Assembly: GCA_963766935.1 (NCBI GenBank)
Contig: CAVYBY010000002.1
Coordinates: forward strand, 310,001-374,000
Direction of reading: 5' to 3'
Source: CAVYBY01 sp963766935
GTDB lineage: Bacteria > Actinomycetota > UBA4738 > HRBIN12
DNA: 64,000 nt
Shown here: positions 36,566 to 44,239 of the stretch, piece by piece
How positions within the stretch are numbered: position 1 is the first letter of the stretch
How the letters are laid out: every line of letters begins with the position of its first letter
Program-made: the position numbers and the translations under genes
The notes under the pieces: generated by a model
What the model was told of the DNA's origin: nothing
The model's input: the letters and a program-made list of their open reading frames with translations, nothing else
Database searches by the model: none

Positions 36566-37159
36566 GCATCGGTGTGTCCGCCCCGCCCCGCCCCGACCGG
36601 CCCGCGCCGGACGGACCTCGCCGCCGCGTGCTTCCGGTCGCCGTGCTCGCGGCCGTCGTCGCGTTCGTCGCCCTCGGCGGCTACGGGGTGGCCGCGGTTC
36701 TGGAGACCCCGCAGGGCCGGCCCGATGGGGTTCCCGGACATCGTGACGGTGAAACCGCTCTCGGGGTGGGCCGTCCAGCGCGAGCTCGACGACACGGGCT
36801 CGCCGTTCATCAGGCTCACGAGGGGCAACGGGACGCTCGACGTGCGCGTGACGCTCCGGGCCGAGGGACCGGCATCGCTCGCGCAGGAGTACGTCGACTC
36901 GCTCACCGGCGAGCTCTCCCGCGTTCGCGTCTCGGACCGGCTCGAGCGGGTCGAGCTGGCCGGCGGGGTCGTTGCCGTGCGGTTCCAGTACCTCGGCGTG
37001 CTCGGCGGTTCCGGCACCTCGGTCGAGGGGCAAGTGACGGCCGCGGTGACGGCCTCCGGAGACGGCGTCGTCTTCGACGGACGTGCCCCGCAGGGACTCC
37101 TGCCGTTCGTCCGTGGGGACCTGGACGCGATGATCGCCCGCGCGGTGGTCGGCCCATGA
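36562..37159 (+). CDS. Small membrane-anchored hypothetical protein, frame interrupted near 36721
   Basis: GTG 36562 overlaps the dehydrogenase stop and encodes a proline/arginine-rich head and one membrane helix (VLPVAVLAAVVAFVALGGYG). The frame then changes: IVTVKPLSGWAVQRELDD and the rest lie in the next frame. Removing one base from the CCC (36721-36723) or GGGG run that follows gives a single 198-aa protein with an extracytoplasmic beta-rich domain. I do not recognise the domain. It lies just before the PrsW-like protease gene (ATGA overlap), so it may be a partner or substrate. Confidence 0.6.
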
Positions 37160-38355
37160 GGACCCGGCGGCCCGTGCGGGTCCACCACGGATCGCTCGTC
37201 CGGCTGCGTGAGCCGGCGTTTTGGCTCTGGGCGGGTCTCGTCGCCCTCGGCGGCGCCGAGATGATCGGACAACAGCACCTGCTTCGCTCGATCGCGCCGG
37301 CGGGCTGGGCGCTCTCGTGGTTGCTTCTGCTCCTGTACGCGCTGCCGGTGCTGATCGTCGTCTACGTGCTCGATCTCTACGAGCGCGAACCGCTCTCGCT
37401 CGTCGCCGGCGCCCTGCTGTGGGGCGCGGCCGCCGCGACGAGCCTCGCGGCGCTCGGCAACGACGGCTGGGGTCTCGTCGTTGCGCGCGTCGGCGGCCCG
37501 GCGTTCGCCGCGCGGTGGACGGCGGCGCTCACCGCCCCGATCGTCGAGGAGGTGCTGAAGGGCGCCGGAGTCGTCCTCATCTATCTGATCGCCCGCGACG
37601 AGGTCGACGACGCCATGGACGGGTTCGTCTACGGAGCCGTGTGCGGGCTGGGGTTCGCGATCGTGGAGGACGTCTTCTACTTCGTCGCGGTCTTCGGCGG
37701 AACCGTTCGCGGCGTCGTCATGGGGTTCTTCGTCCGTGTGATCGCCTCGGGCCTGTATTCGCACGTGCTGTACACAGGACTCGTGGGCATGGGTGTCGGC
37801 ATCCTCGTCTCGAAGCGGGGCGCGGTGCCGGTCTCGACGCGGCGAGCCCAGGCCGCCGGTCTGTTCGCGGTCGCCGTGGCCGGACACTTCCTGTGGGACT
37901 CGCCGCTGCTCAGCTTCTTCCCGTCGCAGCCCTGGACGGGAACCGACTGGCTTCTCGTCCCTATCGCGACGGCGGCCAAGGGGCTGCCTCTGCTGCTGTT
38001 CGTCGTCGTCGCGGTCCGGCTCGCGAGGCGCCGGGAGCGCCACTGGCTCGACCGCGTCCTGGATGCCGAGGTGCCGTTCGAGGCCATCGTGGAAGCCGAG
38101 ATCGACGCGCTGCGAGAGCCCGGACGCCGCCGGTCCGCCCGCCGGGAGATGCGCCGCCGCGCCGGCGCGAAGGCGGCCGCGCTGCTCACGAGGCTCCAGC
38201 GCGAGCAGGTGAACCTCGCAATGATCCGATCGAAGGCGCTCACGGACGAGGACCCTGCGCTCCTGCGGCAGCGGGAGATCTGCCGGTCCCTGCGCGCGGC
38301 GCTCCAGGCGATGCCGGGGGCGGCGCCCGCCGAGCCGGGCGTGGCGGCGCGATGA
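37156..38355 (+). CDS. PrsW-family intramembrane glutamic protease
   Basis: A 399-aa polytopic protein with about eight or nine transmembrane helices. The three PrsW-family motifs are visible: EExxK in PIVEEVLKGAG, FxxxE in LGFAIVEDVFY and HxxxD in AGHFLWDSPLL. B. subtilis PrsW cleaves the anti-sigma factor RsiW; the target here is unknown. The cytoplasmic C-terminal ~100 residues are Arg-rich and helical. No sigma or anti-sigma gene lies nearby. ATG 37156 overlaps the previous stop. Confidence 0.82.
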   Translation: MRTRRPVRVHHGSLVRLREPAFWLWAGLVALGGAEMIGQQHLLRSIAPAGWALSWLLLLLYALPVLIVVYVLDLYEREPLSLVAGALLWGAAAATSLAALGNDGWGLVVARVGGPAFAARWTAALTAPIVEEVLKGAGVVLIYLIARDEVDDAMDGFVYGAVCGLGFAIVEDVFYFVAVFGGTVRGVVMGFFVRVIASGLYSHVLYTGLVGMGVGILVSKRGAVPVSTRRAQAAGLFAVAVAGHFLWDSPLLSFFPSQPWTGTDWLLVPIATAAKGLPLLLFVVVAVRLARRRERHWLDRVLDAEVPFEAIVEAEIDALREPGRRRSARREMRRRAGAKAAALLTRLQREQVNLAMIRSKALTDEDPALLRQREICRSLRAALQAMPGAAPAEPGVAAR

Positions 38356-38376
38356 GCGCCGGGGTGAGGTGAGCAC

Positions 38377-39354
38377 ATGACCGAGCACGTGAGAGATCTC
38401 GTGGACCAGGTGCTCGCCGGGGACCGGCGCGCCGTGGCGCGGGCGATCTCCCTCGTCGAGGACGGCGACCCGGGGCTGGAGGCGCTGTCGGCGGGCATCT
38501 TCTCGGCGACCGGTCGGGCGGCAACGATCGGTCTGACGGGCGCGCCGGGGGTCGGCAAGTCGACGCTCGCCGGCGCGCTCGTCGCGGTCGGGCGGGCCGA
38601 GGGTCTGCGGATGGCCGTGCTCGCGGTCGATCCCACCTCGCCGGTCACCGGCGGGGCGTTGCTCGGCGACCGCGTCAGGATGCAGGAGCACGCGACCGAT
38701 CCCGGCGTGTTCATCCGGTCGATGGCGACGCGGGGGCATCTGGGGGGCATGGCGCTCGCCGCGCCCGAGGCCGTGCGCATCCTGGACGCCGCCGGCTACG
38801 AGCGCGTGATCGTCGAGACCGTCGGTGTCGGGCAGGCCGAGGTCGACGTCGCCGCGGCGACCGATACGGCGGTCGTCGTGCTCGCTCCGGGTCTGGGCGA
38901 CGCCGTGCAGATGGCGAAGGCGGGGATCCTCGAGGTCGCCGACGTCTTCGCCGTCAACCAGGCCGATCGCGACGGAGCCGCCGCGCTCGTCCGGGAGGTC
39001 CGGGAGATGCTGCACCTGGGGGAGCGGCGCGACCCCGAGCCGGTGATCGTCTCGACGACGGCCACGGAGGCCCCCGGCGAGTCGGGCGGAATCCCGGAGC
39101 TGTGGGCGGCCGTCGAGGCGCACCGCGCGCAGCAGGAAGCCTCCGGCGGGCTGGAGCTCCGGCGCCGGGCGCGGCTGCTGCAAGAGGTCGAGCGGCTTGC
39201 GGCGGAACGGTTCCGACTGGCGCTTGGGGAGGCCGCGGAGGCCGAACGGGCGGTCGGCGACGCCCTGGCGAGCGGCAGCCTCGATCCGTACGCGGCGGCC
39301 ACGCGCCTCGTGGCCGAGGCGGTCCTGCGGGAGACGATCCGCGAGAAGCCCTAA
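38377..39354 (+). CDS. meaB: MeaB/ArgK-type G3E GTPase (cobalamin mutase chaperone)
   Basis: P-loop GTPase that loads and protects adenosylcobalamin-dependent acyl-CoA mutases. The G1 motif GAPGVGKST is at about 55-63, the switch region contains AVDPTSPVTGGALLGDRVRM, and VETVGVGQAEVDV is the G3 segment. The N+AD-type base motif is NQADRDGA, and the C-terminal helical dimerisation part is present. The length of 325 aa is typical. No mutase gene is in the window; the cobalt transporter genes begin 63 bp downstream, which fits a cobalamin theme. Confidence 0.9.
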   Translation: MTEHVRDLVDQVLAGDRRAVARAISLVEDGDPGLEALSAGIFSATGRAATIGLTGAPGVGKSTLAGALVAVGRAEGLRMAVLAVDPTSPVTGGALLGDRVRMQEHATDPGVFIRSMATRGHLGGMALAAPEAVRILDAAGYERVIVETVGVGQAEVDVAAATDTAVVVLAPGLGDAVQMAKAGILEVADVFAVNQADRDGAAALVREVREMLHLGERRDPEPVIVSTTATEAPGESGGIPELWAAVEAHRAQQEASGGLELRRRARLLQEVERLAAERFRLALGEAAEAERAVGDALASGSLDPYAAATRLVAEAVLRETIREKP

Positions 39355-39377
39355 CTGCAACGAGCCGCAGCTGCAGT

Positions 39378-39390
39378 CTATTGCCAATAG
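39378..39390 (+). promoter_or_regulatory. Perfect palindrome (candidate operator) at the cbiM promoter
   Basis: CTATTG-C-CAATAG is a perfect 13-nt dyad that covers the -35 hexamer of the cbiM promoter. A bound repressor would block RNA polymerase. The adjacent Fur-family regulator is the obvious candidate, though its own promoter palindrome has a different sequence. Confidence 0.5.
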
Positions 39391-39410
39391 CCGAGCCGCC
39401 TGCCTAGACT
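39381..39410 (+). promoter_or_regulatory. Promoter of cbiMQO (TTGCCA-N18-TAGACT)
   Basis: The -35 TTGCCA (39381-39386) and -10 TAGACT (39405-39410) are 18 bp apart, and the ATG follows 7 nt later, so the mRNA is leaderless. The gap after meaB is only 63 bp, too short for a cobalamin riboswitch. Confidence 0.6.
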
Positions 39411-39417
39411 CCGCCCG

Positions 39418-40497
39418 ATGCACATCCCCGACGGCTATCTGAGTCCGGCGACGTGCGCGGCGTTCGGGGCGGCGATGGTGCCCGCCTGGTGGGCGGCGGT
39501 CCGCCGGGTCGGAAGGATCGTCAAGAGCCGGTTCGTGCCGCTTCTGGCCATGGGTGCGGCGTTCAGCTTCCTGATCATGATGTTCAACGTCCCGATCCCG
39601 GACGGGACCACGGCGCACGCGGTGGGCGCGGTGGTCATCGCGATCCTGCTCGGCCCCTGGGCCGCGACGATCGCGGTCAGCATCGCGCTGCTGATCCAGG
39701 CGCTGTTCTTCGGCGACGGCGGGGTGCTCGCGTTCGGGGCCAACGCCTTCAACATGGCCTTCGTCATGCCGTTCGTCGGCTACGCCGTCTACAAGGCGCT
39801 GGCCGGACGGGCTCCGCTGACGTCGGGCCGCCGGGCGCTCGCGGCCGGCATCGGTGGGTACGTCGGGATCAACGTGGCGGCCCTCGCCACGGCGATCGAG
39901 TTCGGCCTGCAGCCGGCGCTGTTTCACTCGGCGAACGGAACGCCGCTCTACGCGCCGTTTCACCTCAGCCAGACGATCCCCGCGATGATGCTGGCGCACC
40001 TGACGCTCGCCGGTCTCTGCGAGTTCGCCGTGACGGCCGGCATCGTCGCGTACCTTCAGCGGGCGAACCTGCCGGTCCTGCGCATCAATCACGGCGACGT
40101 GGCGCTGACGGAGGCCGAGCTCGAACGCCGGCCGAAGCTCGGCTGGACCTGGGCGTTCGCGCCCATCGTCGCCATGATCGCGCTCACGCCGCTCGGGCTG
40201 CTCGCCCGCGGAGGCGCATTCGGCGAGGACGCCCCGGCGAATCTGGATCTTGCGAAGTACCACCTCTCGGCCGTCCCGACCGGCCTTCAGCGGTTCAGCA
40301 GCTTCTGGAGCCACGCGCTGCTCGGGGGGTACGGCTTCGGAAGCGGTGACCATCCGGTGATCGGATACCTCGTGTCCGCGGTCGTCGGGATCCTCGTGAT
40401 CGGGGTCATCGCCTTCGGCCTCGTGTGGCTGATCCGGATCGTCCAGGGCACTCGCGCCGCACCCGGCTCCGACGACGCCAACCCGGCCGCCACGTGA
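39418..40497 (+). CDS. cbiM: ECF transporter cobalt/nickel substrate-specific component CbiM (with CbiN-like C-terminal part)
   Basis: The protein starts MHIPDGYLSP; in this family the free N-terminus and His2 coordinate the metal, so the start is certain. The first ~220 residues form the seven-helix CbiM/NikM core. Residues ~235-350 add a segment with two further helices (WAFAPIVAMIALTPLGLLA and VVGILVIGVIAFGLVWL) flanking a soluble loop, resembling a fused CbiN/NikN-like or PDGLE domain. Cobalt versus nickel cannot be settled from sequence; nearby meaB favours cobalt. It is coupled by GTGA to cbiQ. Confidence 0.9.
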   Translation: MHIPDGYLSPATCAAFGAAMVPAWWAAVRRVGRIVKSRFVPLLAMGAAFSFLIMMFNVPIPDGTTAHAVGAVVIAILLGPWAATIAVSIALLIQALFFGDGGVLAFGANAFNMAFVMPFVGYAVYKALAGRAPLTSGRRALAAGIGGYVGINVAALATAIEFGLQPALFHSANGTPLYAPFHLSQTIPAMMLAHLTLAGLCEFAVTAGIVAYLQRANLPVLRINHGDVALTEAELERRPKLGWTWAFAPIVAMIALTPLGLLARGGAFGEDAPANLDLAKYHLSAVPTGLQRFSSFWSHALLGGYGFGSGDHPVIGYLVSAVVGILVIGVIAFGLVWLIRIVQGTRAAPGSDDANPAAT

Positions 40498-41438
40498 GCG
40501 AACACCCGCACCCGGCGCCGACCGCAACGCCGACCTGGCTCGTGCAAGGCGAGGTGGGGCTCTGTCCGTGCGGCTGCATCGGCAAGCGGAAGAAGGGGAG
40601 CTTCCTCGAGAAGACCATCGCGGGGGCGTCCAACGTCATGCGGAGCGCCATGTTCGGAGACGACGTGGCATCGCTTCGCGGTTTGCTCCAGCGGATCGAC
40701 CCGCGAGTCAAGCTCGTCTCGCTCGTCGGCCTGCTGATCGTGGCCGCGCTGGTGCGGAACATCCCGACGCTCCTCGCCATGTACGCGGCGACGCTCGTCC
40801 TCGCGGGGGCGTCCTCGCTGCCGATCGGCTTCTTCATCAAGCGCGTGTGGCTCTTCATCCCGATCTTCACCGGCGTGATCGTGCTGCCGGCGACGTTCAG
40901 CTTCATCACGCCCGGCCACCTCGTTCTCACCCTCTGGCACTGGAACGGGCACGGGGTGGGGCTCACCTCGCAGGGACTGACGACGGCCGGGCTCATCGTG
41001 ATCCGTGTCGCGACGTCGGTCTCGCTCGTCGTCCTGATGACGCTGACGACGCCCTGGACCAAGCTGCTCGCCAGCCTGCGGGCGCTCATGGTTCCGAGGA
41101 TCTTCATCCTCATCATCGGGATGGCGTACCGGTACGTCTTCGTTCTGCTCGAGAGCGTCGGGGAGATGTTCGTCGCGCGGAAGGCGCGCTCCGTCGGCAA
41201 CGACCGGGGGGAGTGGCGGGCCGGCCAGCGGTTCGTGGCGGCCTCGGCCGGCGCACTGTTCGGAAAGGCGCACGCGTTGTCCGAAGAGGTCCACATGGCG
41301 ATGGTGGCCCGCGGCTATCGCGGAGACGCCAAGACGCTCGGCGGGTTCGTGATCGGCACGCGCGAGGTGGTGTTCGCGATCGGCTGCATCCTGGCCGCGA
41401 TCGCGATCCTGGGCGGTGACCGGCTCCTTGGCCGATAG
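40494..41438 (+). CDS. cbiQ: ECF transporter transmembrane component CbiQ
   Basis: T-component of the metal importer, 314 aa from GTG 40494. Before the usual EcfT fold there is an ~60-residue N-terminal extension with a cysteine cluster CPCGC followed by a basic stretch IGKRKKGS. This may be a cytoplasmic metal or Fe-S site. The transmembrane part has about five helices, and coupling helices contain RARSVGND and MAMVARGYRG, the Ala-Arg-Gly motifs that contact the ATPase. Confidence 0.88.
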   Translation: MSEHPHPAPTATPTWLVQGEVGLCPCGCIGKRKKGSFLEKTIAGASNVMRSAMFGDDVASLRGLLQRIDPRVKLVSLVGLLIVAALVRNIPTLLAMYAATLVLAGASSLPIGFFIKRVWLFIPIFTGVIVLPATFSFITPGHLVLTLWHWNGHGVGLTSQGLTTAGLIVIRVATSVSLVVLMTLTTPWTKLLASLRALMVPRIFILIIGMAYRYVFVLLESVGEMFVARKARSVGNDRGEWRAGQRFVAASAGALFGKAHALSEEVHMAMVARGYRGDAKTLGGFVIGTREVVFAIGCILAAIAILGGDRLLGR

Positions 41439-42327
41439 GGACGTCGTCGTTCGGTGCACGGGCGTCAGCTATGCGTACCTGGAACGGTTTCCCGCGCTCG
41501 AGAGCGTCACGTTCTCGGTCGCCCGTGGCGAGAAGGTCGCCATGCTGGGAGCGAACGGATCCGGGAAGTCGACGCTCCTCAAGATTCTCGACGGCCTCAT
41601 CTTCCCCGACGCCGGCACGGTCGAGGCGTTCGGTGAGCCCCTGACCGAGGACAACCTCGAGGACGAGCAATTCTCGATGGGGTTCCGGTCGCGGATGGGG
41701 TTCATCTTCCAGAACTCCGACGCCCAGGTGTTTTCGCCGACCGTGCGCGAGGAGATCGCCTTCGGGCCGCTCCAGATGGGATGGGGCCCCGAGAAGGTCG
41801 AGCAACGGATCGGCGACGTGATGCGGATGCTCGGCATCGACGGGCTCGCCGAACGTGCTCCGTTCCAGCTCTCGGGGGGCGAGAAGAAGCGGGTCGCGAT
41901 CGCCTCGGTCCTGGCGATGAACCCGGAGGTGCTGCTGTTCGACGAGCCCACCGCCGCGCTCGACCCGCGCACGCAGCGGTGGCTCGTCGAGCTGATCGTC
42001 GAGCTGAACCGAGCCGGCAAGACGATCGTGATGGCCACGCACGACCTCGACGTCCTGAACGTCGTGGCCGACCGGTGCGTGATCTTCTCCGAGGACCACC
42101 GGATCGTGGCCGAGGGACCGCCCCGCCAGGTGCTCGCCGACCGCGAGCTCCTGCTGAGCGTGAACCTCGTCCACGAGCACAGCCACCTGCACGAGGGGGA
42201 GCCCGTGTCGCACGCCCACGAGCACGAGGCGGATCACCACGTCCTGACGAAGGGTTCCCCAGAAGGTTCCCCGGAAGGCTCGCCGGCAAGCGCGGAGGAA
42301 CCGACGCAGCCCACCCCGAGCCGCTGA
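41416..42327 (+). CDS. cbiO: ECF transporter ATPase CbiO with histidine-rich tail
   Basis: ATP-binding subunit, 303 aa, beginning at GTG 41416 inside the end of cbiQ (22-bp overlap). Walker A is GANGSGKST, the signature is LSGGEKKRVAIASVL and Walker B is VLLFDEPTAALD. After the ATPase ends near residue 250, a tail rich in His and Glu (HEHSHLHEGE, HAHEHEADHH) can bind Ni, Co or Zn, and then a GSPE repeat follows. The tail suggests metal sensing or storage close to the pore. Confidence 0.9.
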   Translation: MTGSLADRDVVVRCTGVSYAYLERFPALESVTFSVARGEKVAMLGANGSGKSTLLKILDGLIFPDAGTVEAFGEPLTEDNLEDEQFSMGFRSRMGFIFQNSDAQVFSPTVREEIAFGPLQMGWGPEKVEQRIGDVMRMLGIDGLAERAPFQLSGGEKKRVAIASVLAMNPEVLLFDEPTAALDPRTQRWLVELIVELNRAGKTIVMATHDLDVLNVVADRCVIFSEDHRIVAEGPPRQVLADRELLLSVNLVHEHSHLHEGEPVSHAHEHEADHHVLTKGSPEGSPEGSPASAEEPTQPTPSR

Positions 42328-42340
42328 GCGGGGCCGGTTC

Positions 42341-42781
42341 TCAGGCGGTGGAGGCGGCGCAGTCCCGGCAGAGGCCGGTGATCGCGAAGTGGGTCAGATC
42401 CGCCTCGAAGCCGTGACCGGCCCGAATCTGGGACTTGAGCGTGCGCTCCTCCCGGATCGACAGGGAGTCCTCCCGGCCGCAGTTCCGGCAGATCAGATGG
42501 ACGTGCTTCGCGTCCTCCGCGCGGTGGTACTCGGCGCCGGACTCCAGGTGCGAGTGCTGCAGGACGCCGGCTTCCTCGAGGAGCGACAGCGTCCGGTAGA
42601 CCGTGGAAGCGTTGACCCCCGGCATCTCGCGCTGAACCGTGCGCGCGACGGCCGTGGGCGAGATGTGGCCGGTGCTTCGCAGCACCTCGGACACGATGGC
42701 GAGGCGCTGGGGCGTCATCCGCAGCCCGCGGCTGCGCAGCCGGCCGACGATCTCGTCGACGTCGCGTTCCGCGGTCTCCAT
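42341..42781 (-). CDS. Fur-family metalloregulator
   Basis: A 146-aa regulator: winged-helix DNA-binding domain (GLRMTPQRLAIVSEVL, VNASTVYRTLSLLEEAG) and a C-terminal dimerisation domain. The latter has KHVHLICRNCG and GLCRDC, the two CxxC pairs of the structural zinc site. Sensory ligands His/Asp/Glu are present around EYHRAEDAKHVH. Convergent with cbiO (13-bp gap), it may control metal uptake; Nur, Zur, Fur and PerR identities remain open. I set the start at ATG 42781 because a -10 element lies 7 nt upstream; the longer open frame upstream is not conserved. Confidence 0.85.
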   Translation of the reverse strand: METAERDVDEIVGRLRSRGLRMTPQRLAIVSEVLRSTGHISPTAVARTVQREMPGVNASTVYRTLSLLEEAGVLQHSHLESGAEYHRAEDAKHVHLICRNCGREDSLSIREERTLKSQIRAGHGFEADLTHFAITGLCRDCAASTA

Positions 42782-42788
42782 ACGGGCC

Positions 42789-42794
42789 AGGGTA
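42789..42794 (-). promoter_or_regulatory. -10 element of the Fur-family gene
   Basis: On the minus strand TACCCT ends 7 nt before the ATG; no Shine-Dalgarno is present. This is a leaderless arrangement. Confidence 0.5.
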
Positions 42795-42802
42795 GCAGCG
42801 GC

Positions 42803-42814
42803 TTGCACGTGCAA
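42803..42814 (-). promoter_or_regulatory. Perfect 12-bp palindrome, candidate autoregulatory operator
   Basis: TTGCACGTGCAA reads the same on both strands. It lies about 8 bp upstream of the -10 of the regulator gene and 40 bp from the -10 of the divergent hydratase gene. Its TTGCA/TGCAA half-sites resemble those described for nickel-responsive Nur boxes, but with a shorter spacer. Confidence 0.5.
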
Positions 42815-42830
42815 TGCAGGCAGGTGCGGC

Positions 42831-42860
42831 TTCACCGCCCCGGCCATCGGCCGGTAAGCT
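42831..42860 (+). promoter_or_regulatory. Promoter of the enoyl-CoA hydratase gene (TTCACC-N18-TAAGCT)
   Basis: The -10 TAAGCT (42855-42860) ends 9 nt before the ATG, with a weak -35 TTCACC 18 bp upstream. Leaderless type. Confidence 0.45.
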
Positions 42861-42869
42861 CGGCGGCCC

Positions 42870-43646
42870 ATGGGTGAGTTCGTCCGGCTCGACGTCACCG
42901 ACGGTGTCGGGCTCGTGCGCCTGGACCGGCCGCCGGCGAACGCGATCGACCTTCAGATGGGCCGGGAGCTCGGCGACGCGGTGGGCGAGGCCGGCGAGCG
43001 GGACGACGTCGGGGCCATCGTGGTCTGGGGCGGGCCCCGGATCTTCGCGGCCGGCGCCGACATCGAGGCGATGGCCACCTGGGGCCCCGACGAGGTCCGG
43101 CCGAGCGTCGAGGCGCTGGCGGCGGCCTGCGACCTCCTGGCCACCCTGCCCAAGATCTCGATCGCCGCCGTCAACGGGTTCGCCCTCGGCGGCGGCTGCG
43201 AGCTGGCCCTCGCCTGTGACCTTCGCTACGCGGCCGACGACGCTCAGCTCGGGCAGCCGGAAATCCGCATCGGGGTGATCCCCGGCGCGGGCGGGACGGC
43301 CCGGCTCGTCCGTCTCGTCGGCCCGTCCCGGGCCCGGGATCTCGTGTACACCGGCCGGTGGGTGGCCTCGGACGAGGCGGCACGGATCGGGCTCGTCGAC
43401 CTGGTCGTCCCGCCGAGCGAGGTCCTCACCGAGGCGATGGCCGGGGCCGGCGATCTGGCGCGCGGCCCGCGCGGCGCCCTGGCCGCCGCCAAGGAGGCCA
43501 TCCGCGCCGCCGAGCGGCTCGCCCCCGATGAGGCGGCGGCCGTCGAGCGGGAGCAGTTCCTTCGGCTCTTCGGAACCGCGGACCAGCGTGAGGGCATGCG
43601 TGCCTTCCTGGACAAGCGCGATCCCAGGTTCGGCGCGGGGCACTGA
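42870..43646 (+). CDS. Enoyl-CoA hydratase/isomerase
   Basis: Crotonase-fold protein of 258 aa. The oxyanion-hole motifs are AAGADIEAMATWG and NGFALGGGCELALACD. Both hydratase acids are in place: Glu in GQPEIRIGVIPGAGG and the segment around ARDLVYTGRWVASDEAARIGLVD. A beta-oxidation or branched-chain catabolic role is likely; the precise substrate is not evident. It is divergent from the Fur-family gene. Confidence 0.88.
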   Translation: MGEFVRLDVTDGVGLVRLDRPPANAIDLQMGRELGDAVGEAGERDDVGAIVVWGGPRIFAAGADIEAMATWGPDEVRPSVEALAAACDLLATLPKISIAAVNGFALGGGCELALACDLRYAADDAQLGQPEIRIGVIPGAGGTARLVRLVGPSRARDLVYTGRWVASDEAARIGLVDLVVPPSEVLTEAMAGAGDLARGPRGALAAAKEAIRAAERLAPDEAAAVEREQFLRLFGTADQREGMRAFLDKRDPRFGAGH

Positions 43647-43770
43647 AACCGGGACCGCTGCCCCGTCGCCCGGCCGCCCCGGAATGAACCGGCGGGCTGC
43701 GTCGTTCGAATACCGCGACAAGGGGTTCCGACGAACGCCCGAACGGAGCCCTCGAAAGGAAGTGACCGAC

Positions 43771-43971
43771 GTGGCCGATGAGAGCTACCGGGGTGCGTCC
43801 GTCAGGACGCTGCCGAGGCCCAACCGGCAGTACGACCGTGGCCGAACCTGTGCGGCGCCTGGGTGCGAGACCGCCCTTTCCATCTACAACAAGTGGGAGT
43901 ACTGCTGGCAGCACGAGCCCGTTCACAGCTACATCCCACGAGGGAAACGCCGCAGCTCGAAAGCGGCCTGA
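43771..43971 (+). CDS. Small Cys/His protein, possible zinc finger
   Basis: A 66-aa basic protein. The core reads CAAPGCETALSIYNKWEYCWQHE, where two Cys, then Cys and His, form a likely zinc site; the ends are Arg/Lys-rich. I choose GTG 43771 because AAGGAAG sits 8 nt upstream; in-frame alternatives are GTG 43762 and ATG 43684. Function unknown; a nucleic-acid or protein-binding knuckle is only a guess. A nested palindrome follows the stop. Confidence 0.55.
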   Translation: MADESYRGASVRTLPRPNRQYDRGRTCAAPGCETALSIYNKWEYCWQHEPVHSYIPRGKRRSSKAA

Positions 43972-43976
43972 AACAT

Positions 43977-44024
43977 CTGAACCCCGGGAGTCAAGCCGGC
44001 CGCCGCGGCGGCCGATGGGTTCAG
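43977..44024 (+). terminator. Nested inverted repeats, probable terminator hairpin
   Basis: Outer arms CTGAACCC (43977-43984) and GGGTTCAG (44017-44024) enclose a perfect 18-bp palindrome, CGGCCGCCGCGGCGGCCG (43997-44014). Folded as RNA this gives a two-stage cruciform-like stem 5 nt after a stop codon. No U-tract. It may double as a regulatory structure for the next small gene, whose ATG lies within it. Confidence 0.6.
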
Positions 44025-44239
44025 GGAGGAGACCGCTCCCCCCCGAGCGACCCAGATTGCCCGATAACGCTGCCGACGCTCCATTGCGTGAGGCCGACTG
44101 CCCGTTCTGCGAGCGCGTGGTGACCGTCTACCAAGACCCGCCGCGGTGTCCGCTGTGCGACTGTCCTCTCGACGAGCACACCATGCGTCCGTCGACGCTT
44201 CGCCCCGGCACGGCCCTCGACGACTCCGGAGAGCGCTAG
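44015..44239 (+). CDS. Small zinc-ribbon protein
   Basis: A 74-aa frame with CPFCERVVTV and RCPLCDCPLDEH, two CxxC pairs that form a rubredoxin-like zinc ribbon; a Ser/Thr/Pro-rich tail follows. The start is uncertain: ATG 44015 lies in the palindrome, and TTG 44057 or 44084 would give shorter forms with only the ribbon. Its stop shares CTAG (44236-44239) with the convergent pabBC gene. Function unknown. Confidence 0.45.
   Translation: MGSGRRPLPPERPRLPDNAADAPLREADCPFCERVVTVYQDPPRCPLCDCPLDEHTMRPSTLRPGTALDDSGER

Noticed and set aside
39355..39417. Cobalamin riboswitch before cbiM
   Set aside because: Only 63 bp are available and no B12-box-like sequence is seen; a cobalamin riboswitch needs about 200 nt.
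36472..40527. Minus-strand open frame of 1351 codons
   Set aside because: It lies antisense to the dehydrogenase, prsW-like, meaB and cbiM genes, all with clear motifs. Its translation is Arg/Asp/Gly/His-rich low complexity, the usual third-position GC shadow.
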